Positions 51,170 through 59,944 of a stretch of 64,000 bases of DNA are shown here, in pieces (the stretch's first letter is position 1; the number at the start of each line of letters is the position of its first letter). Source of the stretch: Streptomyces sp. CG 926 (GTDB lineage Bacteria; Actinomycetota; Actinomycetes; Streptomycetales; Streptomycetaceae); contig NZ_QGGZ01000002.1 of the NCBI RefSeq assembly GCF_003148825.1, positions 496,001 to 560,000 of the forward strand, given 5' to 3'. The notes beneath the pieces were generated by a model. That model worked only from the letters and a program-made list of their open reading frames with translations. It did no database searches and was not told where the DNA came from. The position numbers and the translations under genes were made by a program.

Positions 51170-53235
51170 TGGGCGGCGTGGTCCCGCCGCGGCAAGGTGT
51201 CGTAGGGCTCCTCCGCGTCGGACCCGCACAGCTCCGCGTTGATCTGTTCGACCAGCTTCACCAGGTCGGTCGGGCGGTCCGGGCCCCACCAGTCACCGAG
51301 CAGCTCGGCAAGCGACTCCTGCCGCGCCTCGGCGAGCTTCGTGGCGCTCACGCGCCCCTGGTCCGTCAGGACCAGCGGCAGCCCGTCCCGGACGGCGAGC
51401 CCACGCTCCTCGATCTGGCGCGCGGCGTCCGTGACGACCTTCAGCGGCACATTGGTGCGCTCGGCGAGCATCGAGGGCTCCACGGAGCCGTACCTCTTGA
51501 TCCGCAGCAGCAGCCAGCTGGAGGCGGGCAGCAGGTCGTAGCCGGCCTTCTCGGTGATCTTCTCGTAGACGTGCCGGCGGCCCTCACGGGTGCCGAGGAC
51601 CGACAGGGCGCGGGCGACCTCGTCGTGGGAGGAGCGTTGGACGGGGTTGGAGGCCAGGGTCTCCGTCACATCGGGGGCGGTGACGGAGCCGCGGAGCTTG
51701 TCCTCCTTCAGGAACCAGGCGATCACGAAGGCGACCAGGACGATCGGCACCGCGTAGAGGAACACGTCGGTGATGGCCGTGGCGTAGGCGTCGAGCACCT
51801 GGGGTCGGAGATCGGCGGGAAGCGCGGCGATGGCCCGCGGATCCGCCTCCAGCTGCGCGACGCTCGCGCCGGCCGGCAGCGTGACGCCCGCGAGGGAGGT
51901 GGCCAGCTTGTCGTCGAGCTGGTTGGTGAAGACCGTGCCGAAGATGGCGACGCCGAAGGAGGCGCCGATGGAGCGGAAGAAGGTGGCACCGGAGGTGGCG
52001 ACTCCGAGGTCGGCGTAGCTGACCGCGTTCTGCACCACCAGGACGAGCACCTGCATGACCAGGCCGAGTCCGGCGCCGAAGACGAAGAAGTAGACGCTCA
52101 TCTCCCAGGTGGAGCTGGTGCGGTGCAACTGGTGCAGCAGGAGCAGACCGAGCGCGGTCACCCCCGTGCCCGCGATCGGGAAGACCTTCCAGCGCCCGGT
52201 CCGGCTGACGATCTGACCGGAGACGGTGGAGGTGAGCAGCATGCCGATCACCATCGGCAGCATGTGGACGCCGGACATGGTCGGTGAGACGCCTTGGACG
52301 ACCTGGAGGAAGGTCGGCAGGTAGACCATCGCGCCGAACATCGCGAAGCCGACGACGAAGCTGATCGCCGAGCAGAGGGTGAAGGTGCGGATACGGAACA
52401 GACCGAGCGGCAGTACGGGTTCGGTGGCCTTGCGCTCCACGAGGAGGAAGCCGGCGAGCAGGACTACGCCGAGGACGGCGACGCCGATGATCCGGGCGGA
52501 GCCCCAGCCCCAGGTGGCGCCGAGGGAGGCGACGAGCACGAGGCAGGTGGCGACGCAGGCGATGAGGAAGGTGCCGAGGTAGTCGATGGTGTGCTTCGAG
52601 GAGCGCGCCGGGATGTGCAGGACGGCGGCGATGACGACGAGCGCGACGAGACCGATGGGGAGGTTGATGTAGAAGACCCAGCGCCAGGACAGGTTGTCCA
52701 CGAACAGGCCGCCCAGCAACGGGCCCAGCACGCTGGTCGCGCCGAAGACACCGCCGAAGAGGCCCTGGTACTTGCCTCGTTCGCGCGGCGGGACGATGTC
52801 GCCGACGATCGCCATCGACAGCACGATCAGTCCCCCGCCGCCCAGACCTTGCAGGGCGCGGAAGCCGATGAGCTGGGGCATGTCCTGGGCGATCCCGCAC
52901 AGTGCCGACCCGATGAGGAAGAGGACGATGGCGTACTGGAAGAGCTTCTTGCGTCCGTACTGGTCGCCGAGCTTGCCCCACAGGGGGGTGGCGGCGGTGG
53001 AGGCGAGCATGTAGGCGGTGACGACCCAGGACAGGTGCGCCATGCCGCCGAGGTCGCTGACGATGGTCGGTAGTGCGGTGGAGACGATGGTCTGGTCGAG
53101 CGCGGCGATCAGCAGGCCCAGCAGCAGCGCTCCGATGGAGACGAGTACCTCGCGGGAGGCGTGCTCGGTGGCGGGGCCGGTCTTGTCCGGGTCGGGAACG
53201 GGGCCCGGGCCCTTCGCGGTCACATCCTGAGCCAT
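51166..53235 (-). CDS. DHA2 MFS drug efflux pump with C-terminal MarR-like domain
   Basis: The 689-residue protein has a 14-helix EmrB/QacA-type transporter (residues ~30-540; motif A GKLGDQYGRKKLF, LSWVVTAYMLASTAATPLWG and the helix-5 VLGPLLGGLF). The final ~150 residues (RSSHDEVARALSVLGTREGRRHVYEKI ... SWLLLRIKRYGS ... LVLTDQGR) read as a winged-helix MarR-like domain. TGAGGAGG precedes the ATG. Efflux of drugs by proton antiport is expected; the tail may sense ligand or regulate transport. Confidence 0.87.
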   Translation of the reverse strand: MAQDVTAKGPGPVPDPDKTGPATEHASREVLVSIGALLLGLLIAALDQTIVSTALPTIVSDLGGMAHLSWVVTAYMLASTAATPLWGKLGDQYGRKKLFQYAIVLFLIGSALCGIAQDMPQLIGFRALQGLGGGGLIVLSMAIVGDIVPPRERGKYQGLFGGVFGATSVLGPLLGGLFVDNLSWRWVFYINLPIGLVALVVIAAVLHIPARSSKHTIDYLGTFLIACVATCLVLVASLGATWGWGSARIIGVAVLGVVLLAGFLLVERKATEPVLPLGLFRIRTFTLCSAISFVVGFAMFGAMVYLPTFLQVVQGVSPTMSGVHMLPMVIGMLLTSTVSGQIVSRTGRWKVFPIAGTGVTALGLLLLHQLHRTSSTWEMSVYFFVFGAGLGLVMQVLVLVVQNAVSYADLGVATSGATFFRSIGASFGVAIFGTVFTNQLDDKLATSLAGVTLPAGASVAQLEADPRAIAALPADLRPQVLDAYATAITDVFLYAVPIVLVAFVIAWFLKEDKLRGSVTAPDVTETLASNPVQRSSHDEVARALSVLGTREGRRHVYEKITEKAGYDLLPASSWLLLRIKRYGSVEPSMLAERTNVPLKVVTDAARQIEERGLAVRDGLPLVLTDQGRVSATKLAEARQESLAELLGDWWGPDRPTDLVKLVEQINAELCGSDAEEPYDTLPRRDHAAH

Positions 53236-53361
53236 CGATACCTCCTCAGGCCGGATCAACATCTCCATCCTGAGCGGTGTGTCCGGTTATGGCCTCTCGG
53301 GCGGTTGGGAGGGCCCCCACGGGTCTGCATAATCGCAGGCAATAGCCAGGGAGGGAGTCCA

Positions 53362-54342
53362 GTGAGCCGTCAGCACTGTCCAGAATGCGGCGCCGCCGGC
53401 GCAGGCTGCGGGTGCGTGCCGGGTGTGGGTTTCAACCCTTTGCGCATCCGCCCGTACGTGACGTTGCCGGACCCCGGCGAGCCGGACGCCCCGGTGTCCC
53501 CGCAGCCGGTGTCCGGTGCGGTGGCCCCGCACCCGCACCCGGCGCCCGCGTCGGCTCCGGTGTCGACGCCCGTGCCCGTGCCTGCGCCTGCGCCGGTCGA
53601 GGACGACACCCCGGCGTACGGGATACCCGTGCCGCCGCAGGACGGGCCGTGGCCCGCGGAACCCGGCGGGCCGGCGTACCCGGCGAACCCGGCCGAGACG
53701 GTCCAGCTCCGGGCGATCCCGGCGGCGGGCCGGGCGTACGGCAGCGGAGCGGGAGGGGGTGGGGGCGGGGGCCCGGAGAAGCGAACCGGCCCGGCCGCCC
53801 GGAAGCCACTCGCGCTGCTGATCGGCGCCGCGGCGGTGGTCGCCCTCAGTGGGACGGCCGTGGCGGTGTGGGCGCTCCCGAGTTCCAACGAGAGCGATGC
53901 CGCGCTGGTGGAGGCGAAGGCCTCGGTGCCCGTGACGAGCGCCGCCCCGGCCGCGCCCTCCGCGAGCCCGTCCCCGACCAAGGCCGGCCCGTCCCACTCG
54001 GCGTCCCCGTCGCCGAGCGCCTCGAAGTCGACGTCCCCGTCCCCGTCGCCGAGCGCGTCCCTCACCTCGGCGCCCCCGTCCCCCAGTCCGTCGCCGAGCG
54101 CGAGCCGCTCCACCGCCCCGCCGCCCGCGCAGGCCCCGACCCTGCGGCACGGGGACTCGGGTGCGGAGGTGGAGAAGCTCCAGCGGCTGCTGGCGGCGCA
54201 GGGCCTGTACCGGGGTCGGATCAACGGCCGGTTCGACCGGCGGGTGGAGGACGCCGTGTCGGAGTTCCAGTACGACAGGGGCATCGACGACCAGGAGTGG
54301 GGCTTCTACGGGCCGGTGACCCGCAAGGCCCTGGAGGGATGA
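53362..54342 (+). CDS. Membrane protein with peptidoglycan-binding domain
   Basis: The 326-residue protein starts with a cysteine motif CPECGAAGAGCGC, then a long Pro-rich stretch, one transmembrane helix near 150-172 (LALLIGAAAVVALSGTAVAVWAL), a Ser/Pro-rich extracellular linker (~195-255) and a C-terminal PG_binding_1 domain (HGDSGAEVEKLQRLLAAQGLYRGRINGRFDRRVEDAVSEFQ). The N-terminal zinc ribbon is cytoplasmic. A cell-wall sensor is possible. GTG start. Confidence 0.78.
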   Translation: MSRQHCPECGAAGAGCGCVPGVGFNPLRIRPYVTLPDPGEPDAPVSPQPVSGAVAPHPHPAPASAPVSTPVPVPAPAPVEDDTPAYGIPVPPQDGPWPAEPGGPAYPANPAETVQLRAIPAAGRAYGSGAGGGGGGGPEKRTGPAARKPLALLIGAAAVVALSGTAVAVWALPSSNESDAALVEAKASVPVTSAAPAAPSASPSPTKAGPSHSASPSPSASKSTSPSPSPSASLTSAPPSPSPSPSASRSTAPPPAQAPTLRHGDSGAEVEKLQRLLAAQGLYRGRINGRFDRRVEDAVSEFQYDRGIDDQEWGFYGPVTRKALEG

Positions 54343-54399
54343 GCGTCACATGTCCGCTGGTGGCGCGCACCGCTCTTTGTTTTGTATCGTGAGGGAACA

Positions 54400-54443
54400 A
54401 AGTGGTTCCGTCCTCATTCCCTGACCGGTGGACGGAACCACTT
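54400..54443. promoter_or_regulatory. 14-bp inverted repeat upstream of the HAD gene
   Basis: AAGTGGTTCCGTCC (54400-54413) pairs with GGACGGAACCACTT (54430-54443). Each arm also contains a GAAC/GTTC half. It could be an operator or a terminator for the gene before; nothing decides. Confidence 0.55.
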
Positions 54444-54476
54444 GTTCTCTTTCCCGCCCCGTCTGGAGCCCCGCCC

Positions 54477-55160
54477 ATGCCGGCCAGCACCACCACCGCA
54501 CCCGTCGCCCTCACCGCCAAGGCCCTGCTCCTGGACATGGACGGCACGATCGTCAACTCCGACGCGGTGGTCGAACGCTGCTGGCGCGAGTGGGCCGTCT
54601 CCCACGGGCTGGACCCCCAGGCGGCCATGAAGGTGGTCCACGGCCGCCAGGGCTACGCCACCATGGCCGTACTGCTGCCGGACCGCCCCATGGAGGTCAA
54701 CCACGCCGAGAACGCGGTGATGCTGGCCCGCGAAACGGCCGACACCGACGGCGTGGTCCCGGTCGCGGGCGCCTCGGAGTTCATGGCCGCGCTCGACGGT
54801 CTGCCGCACGCGCTGGTCACCTCCGCCGACGCCGCCCTCGCCTCGGCCCGGATGACCGCCGCCGCCCTGCCCATGCCCGAGATACGGGTCACGGCCGAGT
54901 CCGTCCAGGCCAGCAAGCCCGACCCCGAGGGCTTCCTCATGGGCGCCGCCGCGCTGGGCGTGGACCCGGCCGACTGCATCGTCTTCGAGGACTCGGCCGC
55001 GGGCATCACCGCGGGCCGGGCAGCAGGCATGCGCGTGATCGGCGTGGGCCCCCGCGCAGCCGCCCACGCCCCGACGGCCCACGTCCCGGACCTGACGGCC
55101 CTGCGCGTCACGACCACCCCGGACGGTTCGATCACCGTCACGCTCCACCCGGCGGCCTGA
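54477..55160 (+). CDS. HAD-superfamily hydrolase
   Basis: The 227-residue protein is a HAD phosphatase with motif I DMDGT (nucleophile Asp ~22), motif II Thr in HALVTSAD and motif III/IV Lys and Asp in QASKPDPEGF and VFEDSAAG. The cap inserts between motifs I and II, the arrangement of subclass I enzymes such as beta-phosphoglucomutases and sugar-phosphate phosphatases. The ATG at 54477 fits the fold. Confidence 0.85.
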   Translation: MPASTTTAPVALTAKALLLDMDGTIVNSDAVVERCWREWAVSHGLDPQAAMKVVHGRQGYATMAVLLPDRPMEVNHAENAVMLARETADTDGVVPVAGASEFMAALDGLPHALVTSADAALASARMTAAALPMPEIRVTAESVQASKPDPEGFLMGAAALGVDPADCIVFEDSAAGITAGRAAGMRVIGVGPRAAAHAPTAHVPDLTALRVTTTPDGSITVTLHPAA

Positions 55161-55197
55161 CCCCGAGCGGGCCGGGCCGGCCGGCGAGGCGGAGGCA

Positions 55198-55232
55198 ACG
55201 GCTCCTGTACCGGTGACGCGTACGGGAGCCGT
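55198..55232. terminator. Terminator between convergent HAD and DinB genes
   Basis: A 13-bp stem, ACGGCTCCTGTAC with GTACGGGAGCCGT (one G-T pair), encloses a 9-base loop. Confidence 0.8.
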
Positions 55233-55274
55233 CAGTCCCCTCGCCCCTCCATGTCCCCCGTGCCGGGGCGGTCC

Positions 55275-55988
55275 CTACTGCCCCACTCGCCCGTCGATGC
55301 GTTCCCGCAGGAAGTCCGCGTGGCCGTTGTGGCGGGCGTACTCCTCGATCATGTGGACCAGGACCTCGCGGAGTTCCATGGGTTCGTCGTCGTGCCCGCC
55401 GTCACCCGTGACGTCCAGGTCAGGGGTCTCCGCCACGAGTTGTTCCGCGAAGGCGACCTCGGCGCGCCAGGTGGCCCACGCGTCCGCGACCACCGCCGGA
55501 TCTGCCACCGCGCCGGTGAACTCCCCCGCGCGGTCCTCCTCCGAGCGGTAGTGCCGACGTATCTCCTGGCCCGCCATGACCTGCCGGAACCAGTACTGCT
55601 CGACGCCGGCGAGGTGGCGTACGAGACCCAGCAGGGACAGGTTGGACGGTTCCACCGAGCGCCGCGCCAGGGCCTGCGCGTCGAGGCCCGCGCACTTGAG
55701 TTCCAGGGTCAGGCGCTGGTCGCGCAGGTAGCCGGCGAGGACGGCGCGTTCGCCCCGGAATCCGCCGTCGGTCCGGGTGTCCTCGTCGGGGTGGACGAAC
55801 ATGTTGGACCAGCCGAACTGCCGATCCTCGGCGGACACGACCTCGGTCACCTCCTCGGTCACCGACGCGGTCACCTCCTCGGTCACCGGCGCGGGCGCCT
55901 GCGTCGGAGCCGCCAGAAGCGCGGGCTCGACGAAAGGACTGATGGAGGGGCGCACGGAGGGGCCGGTGAAGGCAGCGGTGTCGGTCAC
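55275..55988 (-). CDS. DinB-family / mycothiol-transferase-like protein with N-terminal extension
   Basis: The conserved domain begins at MFVHPDEDTRTDGGF (base 55802) and shows the DinB pattern: LVRHLAGVEQYWF (~115) and HMIEEYARHNGHADFL (~150), supplying three metal-binding histidines. Relatives use mycothiol in conjugation reactions. A GTG at 55988 adds 62 residues with three VTEEV repeats whose codons look coding; the start is therefore uncertain, with 55802 the alternative. Confidence 0.72.
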   Translation of the reverse strand: MTDTAAFTGPSVRPSISPFVEPALLAAPTQAPAPVTEEVTASVTEEVTEVVSAEDRQFGWSNMFVHPDEDTRTDGGFRGERAVLAGYLRDQRLTLELKCAGLDAQALARRSVEPSNLSLLGLVRHLAGVEQYWFRQVMAGQEIRRHYRSEEDRAGEFTGAVADPAVVADAWATWRAEVAFAEQLVAETPDLDVTGDGGHDDEPMELREVLVHMIEEYARHNGHADFLRERIDGRVGQ

Positions 55989-56065
55989 GCGCACGAGCCT
56001 GACCTGTACGTTCTCCGTCCGCAAGGAAATATCCGCCTCCCCGGCCCCGCCTGCGGCCCCTCGGC

Positions 56066-56647
56066 TCAGCCCGCGATCGCCTCGTACAGCGAGAACGCGG
56101 CCAGCGCGGCCATCACGGCAGCCGCGATCTTGGTGATCAGCCGCAGCGGCACGTACTTCATCAGGGTGCGTCCGCCCAGGATGCCGATGCCCGCGACCGC
56201 CCACAGGGCGAGCACGGCGCCGATGCCGACCGAGACGGGGTCGTCGTACCGGGCGGCGAGGTTGGCGGTCATGATCTGGGTCAGGTCGCCGAACTCCGCC
56301 ACCAGGATCAGCATGAAGCCCGCCCCGGAGACCTTCCAGAAGGACTGGTCGGCGGGCGGCTTGACCTCCTCGTCCCCGTCGTCCTTCTTCAGGAGCAGCA
56401 TGGCCGCGCCCAGGAGGAAGAGGATGCCGACGACGGCCTGGACGAGCCGGTGCGGGAGCAGCGTGAGGACGCTGCCGGCGGCGATGGCGAGTGCGACGTG
56501 TGCGGCGAAGGCGGCGGCGACGCCCGCGAAGACGTAGGAGGCGCGGTAGCGGGTGCCGAGCATCAGGCCGGCGAGGGCCGTCTTGTCGGGGAGTTCGGCA
56601 AGGAAGACGACGCCGAAGGCGATCGCCGTGATGCTGAAGCTGAACAC
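56066..56647 (-). CDS. GDT1/TMEM165-type cation transporter (UPF0016)
   Basis: The 193-residue protein has six transmembrane helices and the two signature motifs of the family: ELPDKTA (~17) and EFGDLTQ (~118), here with Leu in place of the usual Lys. Family members export Mn2+ or Ca2+ in exchange for protons. The start GTG at 56647 gives the standard short N-terminus. A yybP-ykoY-type leader upstream points to manganese. Confidence 0.85.
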   Translation of the reverse strand: MFSFSITAIAFGVVFLAELPDKTALAGLMLGTRYRASYVFAGVAAAFAAHVALAIAAGSVLTLLPHRLVQAVVGILFLLGAAMLLLKKDDGDEEVKPPADQSFWKVSGAGFMLILVAEFGDLTQIMTANLAARYDDPVSVGIGAVLALWAVAGIGILGGRTLMKYVPLRLITKIAAAVMAALAAFSLYEAIAG

Positions 56648-56774
56648 GGGGGTGAAACCTCGATCGGTCGGGCAGGGCGCCATCGGGACCGAGAGACCTG
56701 GGGTGTGTCAGGGGTCGCTTCGGCTCGGCGGCGCCCTGGCTTGCGCGTGCGCGTACGAAACGCGCCTGCGCTGA

Positions 56775-56892
56775 ACAGGACACTGCGGCCGAAGGTCTCG
56801 CTGGCCGGCCGCTGTCCGCGGCCTGCCTCCGGGCGCCGGCTGGGGTGACCCAGCAGTATGTCGACGGTCCGGCGAAGAGCTACTCCCCTTCT
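56775..56892 (-). promoter_or_regulatory. yybP-ykoY-type Mn2+ riboswitch
   Basis: On the minus strand, AAGGGGAGTAGC (bases 56890-56879) and GCGAGACCTTC (56801-56791) are the two conserved loops of the manganese aptamer, in the correct order and spacing, with CATACTGC between them. It lies upstream of the GDT1 gene and should switch it on at high Mn2+. The identity of the expression platform is not clear. Confidence 0.8.
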
Positions 56893-57191
56893 GCTCCGAA
56901 CACAATACGCGACGCCCGCGGTCGGCCGTATGGGCCTTTGGTCCCGGCCCGGGCCGCCCCCTGACCCACCTCGGCCCGCCCTGAACCGTCTCCGATGGCG
57001 CCGCGGAGCGCCCCACGCGGTTGCGGAATATCAACTTCCGATTAAATCAGGGGCGTTGAGTGCCTTGATGTGACGTGCTCATGTCGCCAGGCTGTCACCT
57101 GGCGCCCATCCCCGCGATACCCGGCGCCGCCACGATGGCCACGCCCCGCCGGGGCCGCACGGCCACACCCCCCGCACCCAGGGAGCCCCTC

Positions 57192-57845
57192 ATGACACTC
57201 ATGCCCAGCATCTACGCGCGTCGAATTGGCGTGCTCGCGTCAGCGGCTGCCCTCGCCGCGCTGACCTCCCTCCTCAACGCGCCCGCCGCCCAGGCCGCCC
57301 CGCCGGCCCCCATCAGCGCCTCGGCCGCCCGCGCCTACCTGGCGACGGTCACCCCGAAGACCGAGGGGTCCACCAGCGGCTACAGCCGCGACCTCTTCCC
57401 GCACTGGAGCACCGTCTCCGGCAGCTGCAACACCCGCGAGACCGTCCTCAAGCGGGACGGCGTCAACGTCGTCCAGGACTCCGCCTGCGCCGCGGTGAGC
57501 GGAAGCTGGTACTCCGAGTACGACGGCGCCACCTGGACCGCCGCCTCCGACCTCGACATCGACCACGTCGTCCCGCTCGCCGAGGCCTGGCGCTCCGGCG
57601 CCAATTCCTGGACCACGAGCAAGCGCCAGCAGTTCGCCAACGACCTCACCCGCCCGCAGCTCATCGCCGTCACCGACAACGTCAACCAGGCCAAGGGCGA
57701 CCTCGACCCCGGCAAGTGGCTGCCCTCGCGGACGGCCTACCGTTGCACGTACGCACGGATGTGGGTCAACGTGAAGCAGTACTACGGTCTGAGCATGGAC
57801 TCCGGCGAGAAGACGGCCCTGGTCAACATCCTCAACGGCTGCTGA
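57192..57845 (+). CDS. Secreted HNH-type nuclease (DUF1524-like)
   Basis: The 217-residue precursor has a signal peptide ending near AQAAP (~35) and a nuclease core with SDLDIDHVVPLAEAWRSG (Asp-His catalytic motif) and LIAVTDNVNQAKGDLDP, plus two cysteine pairs in the mature part. Secreted HNH nucleases of this kind degrade extracellular DNA. I choose the ATG at 57192 because GGGAG lies six bases upstream. Confidence 0.82.
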   Translation: MTLMPSIYARRIGVLASAAALAALTSLLNAPAAQAAPPAPISASAARAYLATVTPKTEGSTSGYSRDLFPHWSTVSGSCNTRETVLKRDGVNVVQDSACAAVSGSWYSEYDGATWTAASDLDIDHVVPLAEAWRSGANSWTTSKRQQFANDLTRPQLIAVTDNVNQAKGDLDPGKWLPSRTAYRCTYARMWVNVKQYYGLSMDSGEKTALVNILNGC

Positions 57846-57939
57846 CCGAGCCGGCCGATCTTTCCCCCGTCAGGGGGAGGCGTGGCTCCCCCCACCCGTC
57901 GTACCGTGATCGAAGGGGCTACGGAGGAGGGGGAGTTGC

Positions 57940-59598
57940 ATGGCCGGACTGCGTCTGGGGCCGCTGTTGCGCCACGTCGACTGGGACACGGGGCGGTCGG
58001 CCACGATATGGGTCGAGGCGGACCGCCCGTGCACGGCCGAGGTGCGGTGCGCGGACGGGGCGGGCGGTCGTGCGCGCACCTTCCAGATAGCCGGACACCA
58101 CTACGCGCTGGTGCCGGTGAGCGGCCTGACCCCGGGCGCGACCACGGCCTATGAGGTGCTGCTCGACGACCGGCCGGTGTGGCCGCTGCCGGAGAGCGGT
58201 TTCCCGCCGAGCACGATCACCGCTCCGGCCGTGACAGGCCCGGGCAGGCCCGGGCCGGGGCTGCGCGTGACCTTCGGTTCCTGCCGCCAGGCCGCGCCGC
58301 CCGCGGGCCGGCGCGGGCCGCACGGCGCGGACGCCCTCGACACCCTCGCGGCGCGGCTGGCCGCGGACCCGGAGGCGGCGCGCCCGGACGTCCTGCTGCT
58401 GCTCGGCGACCAGGTGTACGCGGACGCGCTGTCGCGGGAGACCCGGGCGTGGCTCGCGGCCCGTCGGGATCTGCGGGAGCCGCCGGGCGCCCAGGTCGCG
58501 GACTACGAGGAGTACACCCGGCTCTACTACGAGTCCTGGCTCGACCCGGAGATCCGCTGGCTGCTGTCGACCGTCCCCAGCCTGCACATCTTCGACGACC
58601 ACGACGTCATAGACGACTGGAACACGAGCGCGGCCTGGCTGGCGGAGATGCGGGCGACGCCGTGGTGGCGCGAGCGCGTCCTGAGCGGACTGATGTCGTA
58701 CTGGGTGTACCAGCACCTGGGGAACCTCTCCCCCGCCGAGCTCGCGGCCGACGCGGTGTACGAGGCGGTACGGCAGACCCCTGACGGTACGGACGTACTG
58801 CAGGCCTTCGCGTCCGCGGCGGATGCCGATCCGGCCACGACGCGCTGGAGCTACCGGCGCGACTTCGGTCGGACCCGGCTGCTGATGGTGGACACCCGGG
58901 CGGCGCGGGTGCTGGCCGAGGACGGGCGGGCGATGCTCGATCCGGCGGAGCAGCAGTGGCTGCGGGAGAACGCCCTGGCCGGGCACGGCGGTTACGACCA
59001 TCTGCTGATCGGGTCCTCACTGCCCTGGCTGATGCCGCCGCTGATCCACGATGCCGAGACGTGGAATGCCGCGCTGTGCCGCGGGGAGCGGGGGCCTCGG
59101 TGGGCGCGGATCGGGGAGGATCTGCGGCGGCGGAGCGATCTGGAGCACTGGGCGGCGTTCCCGGCCTCGTTCGCGGCGCTGACGGATCTGATCGAGGAGG
59201 TCGGGACGGGACCGCGGGCGCCGGCGACGGTGTGCGTGCTGTCCGGCGACGTCCATCACGCGTATGTGGCCGAGCCTCGAATACCGAGTACGGCGCGGGT
59301 GTTCCAGCTGACGTGCTCGCCGGTTCACAATTCCATCCATACGGCGGTGAAGTGGGGTTTCCGGCTGGGTTGGTCCCGGATGGGGCGGTGGCTGGGGCGC
59401 GGTTTCTCCCTGCACGGCCGTACGGGGCGGCCGCCGCTGAACTGGCGGCGTACGGGTGGGCCCTGGTTCGGGAACCAGCTGATGACGCTGGCGCTGTCGG
59501 GGCGGACGGCTCGGCTGCGGCTGGACCAGGCGCGCAAGAAGCGGGAGGGGGCCGTGCTGGTGACGGTGCTGGACCGGGAGCTCACGGCGGCGGACTAG
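57940..59598 (+). CDS. PhoD-type alkaline phosphatase
   Basis: The 552-residue protein has an N-terminal Ig-like domain (~1-95) and a calcineurin-like phosphatase domain with FGSCRQ, LLLLGDQVYAD, HIFDDHDVIDDWN and VLSGDVHHAYV, the PhoD metal ligands. I see no Tat signal peptide, so it may be cytosolic, unusual for PhoD. The ATG at 57940 has GGAGG upstream. Confidence 0.85.
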   Translation: MAGLRLGPLLRHVDWDTGRSATIWVEADRPCTAEVRCADGAGGRARTFQIAGHHYALVPVSGLTPGATTAYEVLLDDRPVWPLPESGFPPSTITAPAVTGPGRPGPGLRVTFGSCRQAAPPAGRRGPHGADALDTLAARLAADPEAARPDVLLLLGDQVYADALSRETRAWLAARRDLREPPGAQVADYEEYTRLYYESWLDPEIRWLLSTVPSLHIFDDHDVIDDWNTSAAWLAEMRATPWWRERVLSGLMSYWVYQHLGNLSPAELAADAVYEAVRQTPDGTDVLQAFASAADADPATTRWSYRRDFGRTRLLMVDTRAARVLAEDGRAMLDPAEQQWLRENALAGHGGYDHLLIGSSLPWLMPPLIHDAETWNAALCRGERGPRWARIGEDLRRRSDLEHWAAFPASFAALTDLIEEVGTGPRAPATVCVLSGDVHHAYVAEPRIPSTARVFQLTCSPVHNSIHTAVKWGFRLGWSRMGRWLGRGFSLHGRTGRPPLNWRRTGGPWFGNQLMTLALSGRTARLRLDQARKKREGAVLVTVLDRELTAAD

Positions 59599-59632
59599 GG
59601 GACGCGGCGGGCTTCGGCGGTGCGGGAGTCTC

Positions 59633-59707
59633 CACCTCGGGGAATCGGCACCTCGGGGAATCGGCACCTCGGGGAATCGGCACCTCGGGGAATCGGCACC
59701 TCGGGGA
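59633..59707. repeat. 16-bp tandem repeat CACCTCGGGGAATCGG x4.7
   Basis: Four exact copies and an 11-base partial copy follow the PhoD gene. The units touch with no spacers, so it is not CRISPR. The remaining ~230 bases to the DedA gene contain GTTCGTCCTTGAGG-like direct repeats and no gene. Confidence 0.92.
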
Positions 59708-59944
59708 GGCGTTCGTCCTTGGGGGCGTCCTCGGCATTCGTCCTTGAGGCGCGTCCTCGGCGTTCGTCCGTCCCGGCGCGCGAAACGGGCGGGCGCCCCG
59801 GGCATCCGGGATGTGAACACCGGGCGTACGCTGTCTGGCTGTCAAGCCGCTCCTGCCGCTCCCCGCGACGTCGCGGCGCTTCGTGCCGCTTCATGTCGTT
59901 TCGTTTCGTGTCGCAGCACGTCAACCGGACTGGGGAGTCCCGTT

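Noticed and set aside
59633..59707. CRISPR-like array
   Set aside because: The repeat units are only 16 bases and touch each other without spacers; there are no cas genes nearby.
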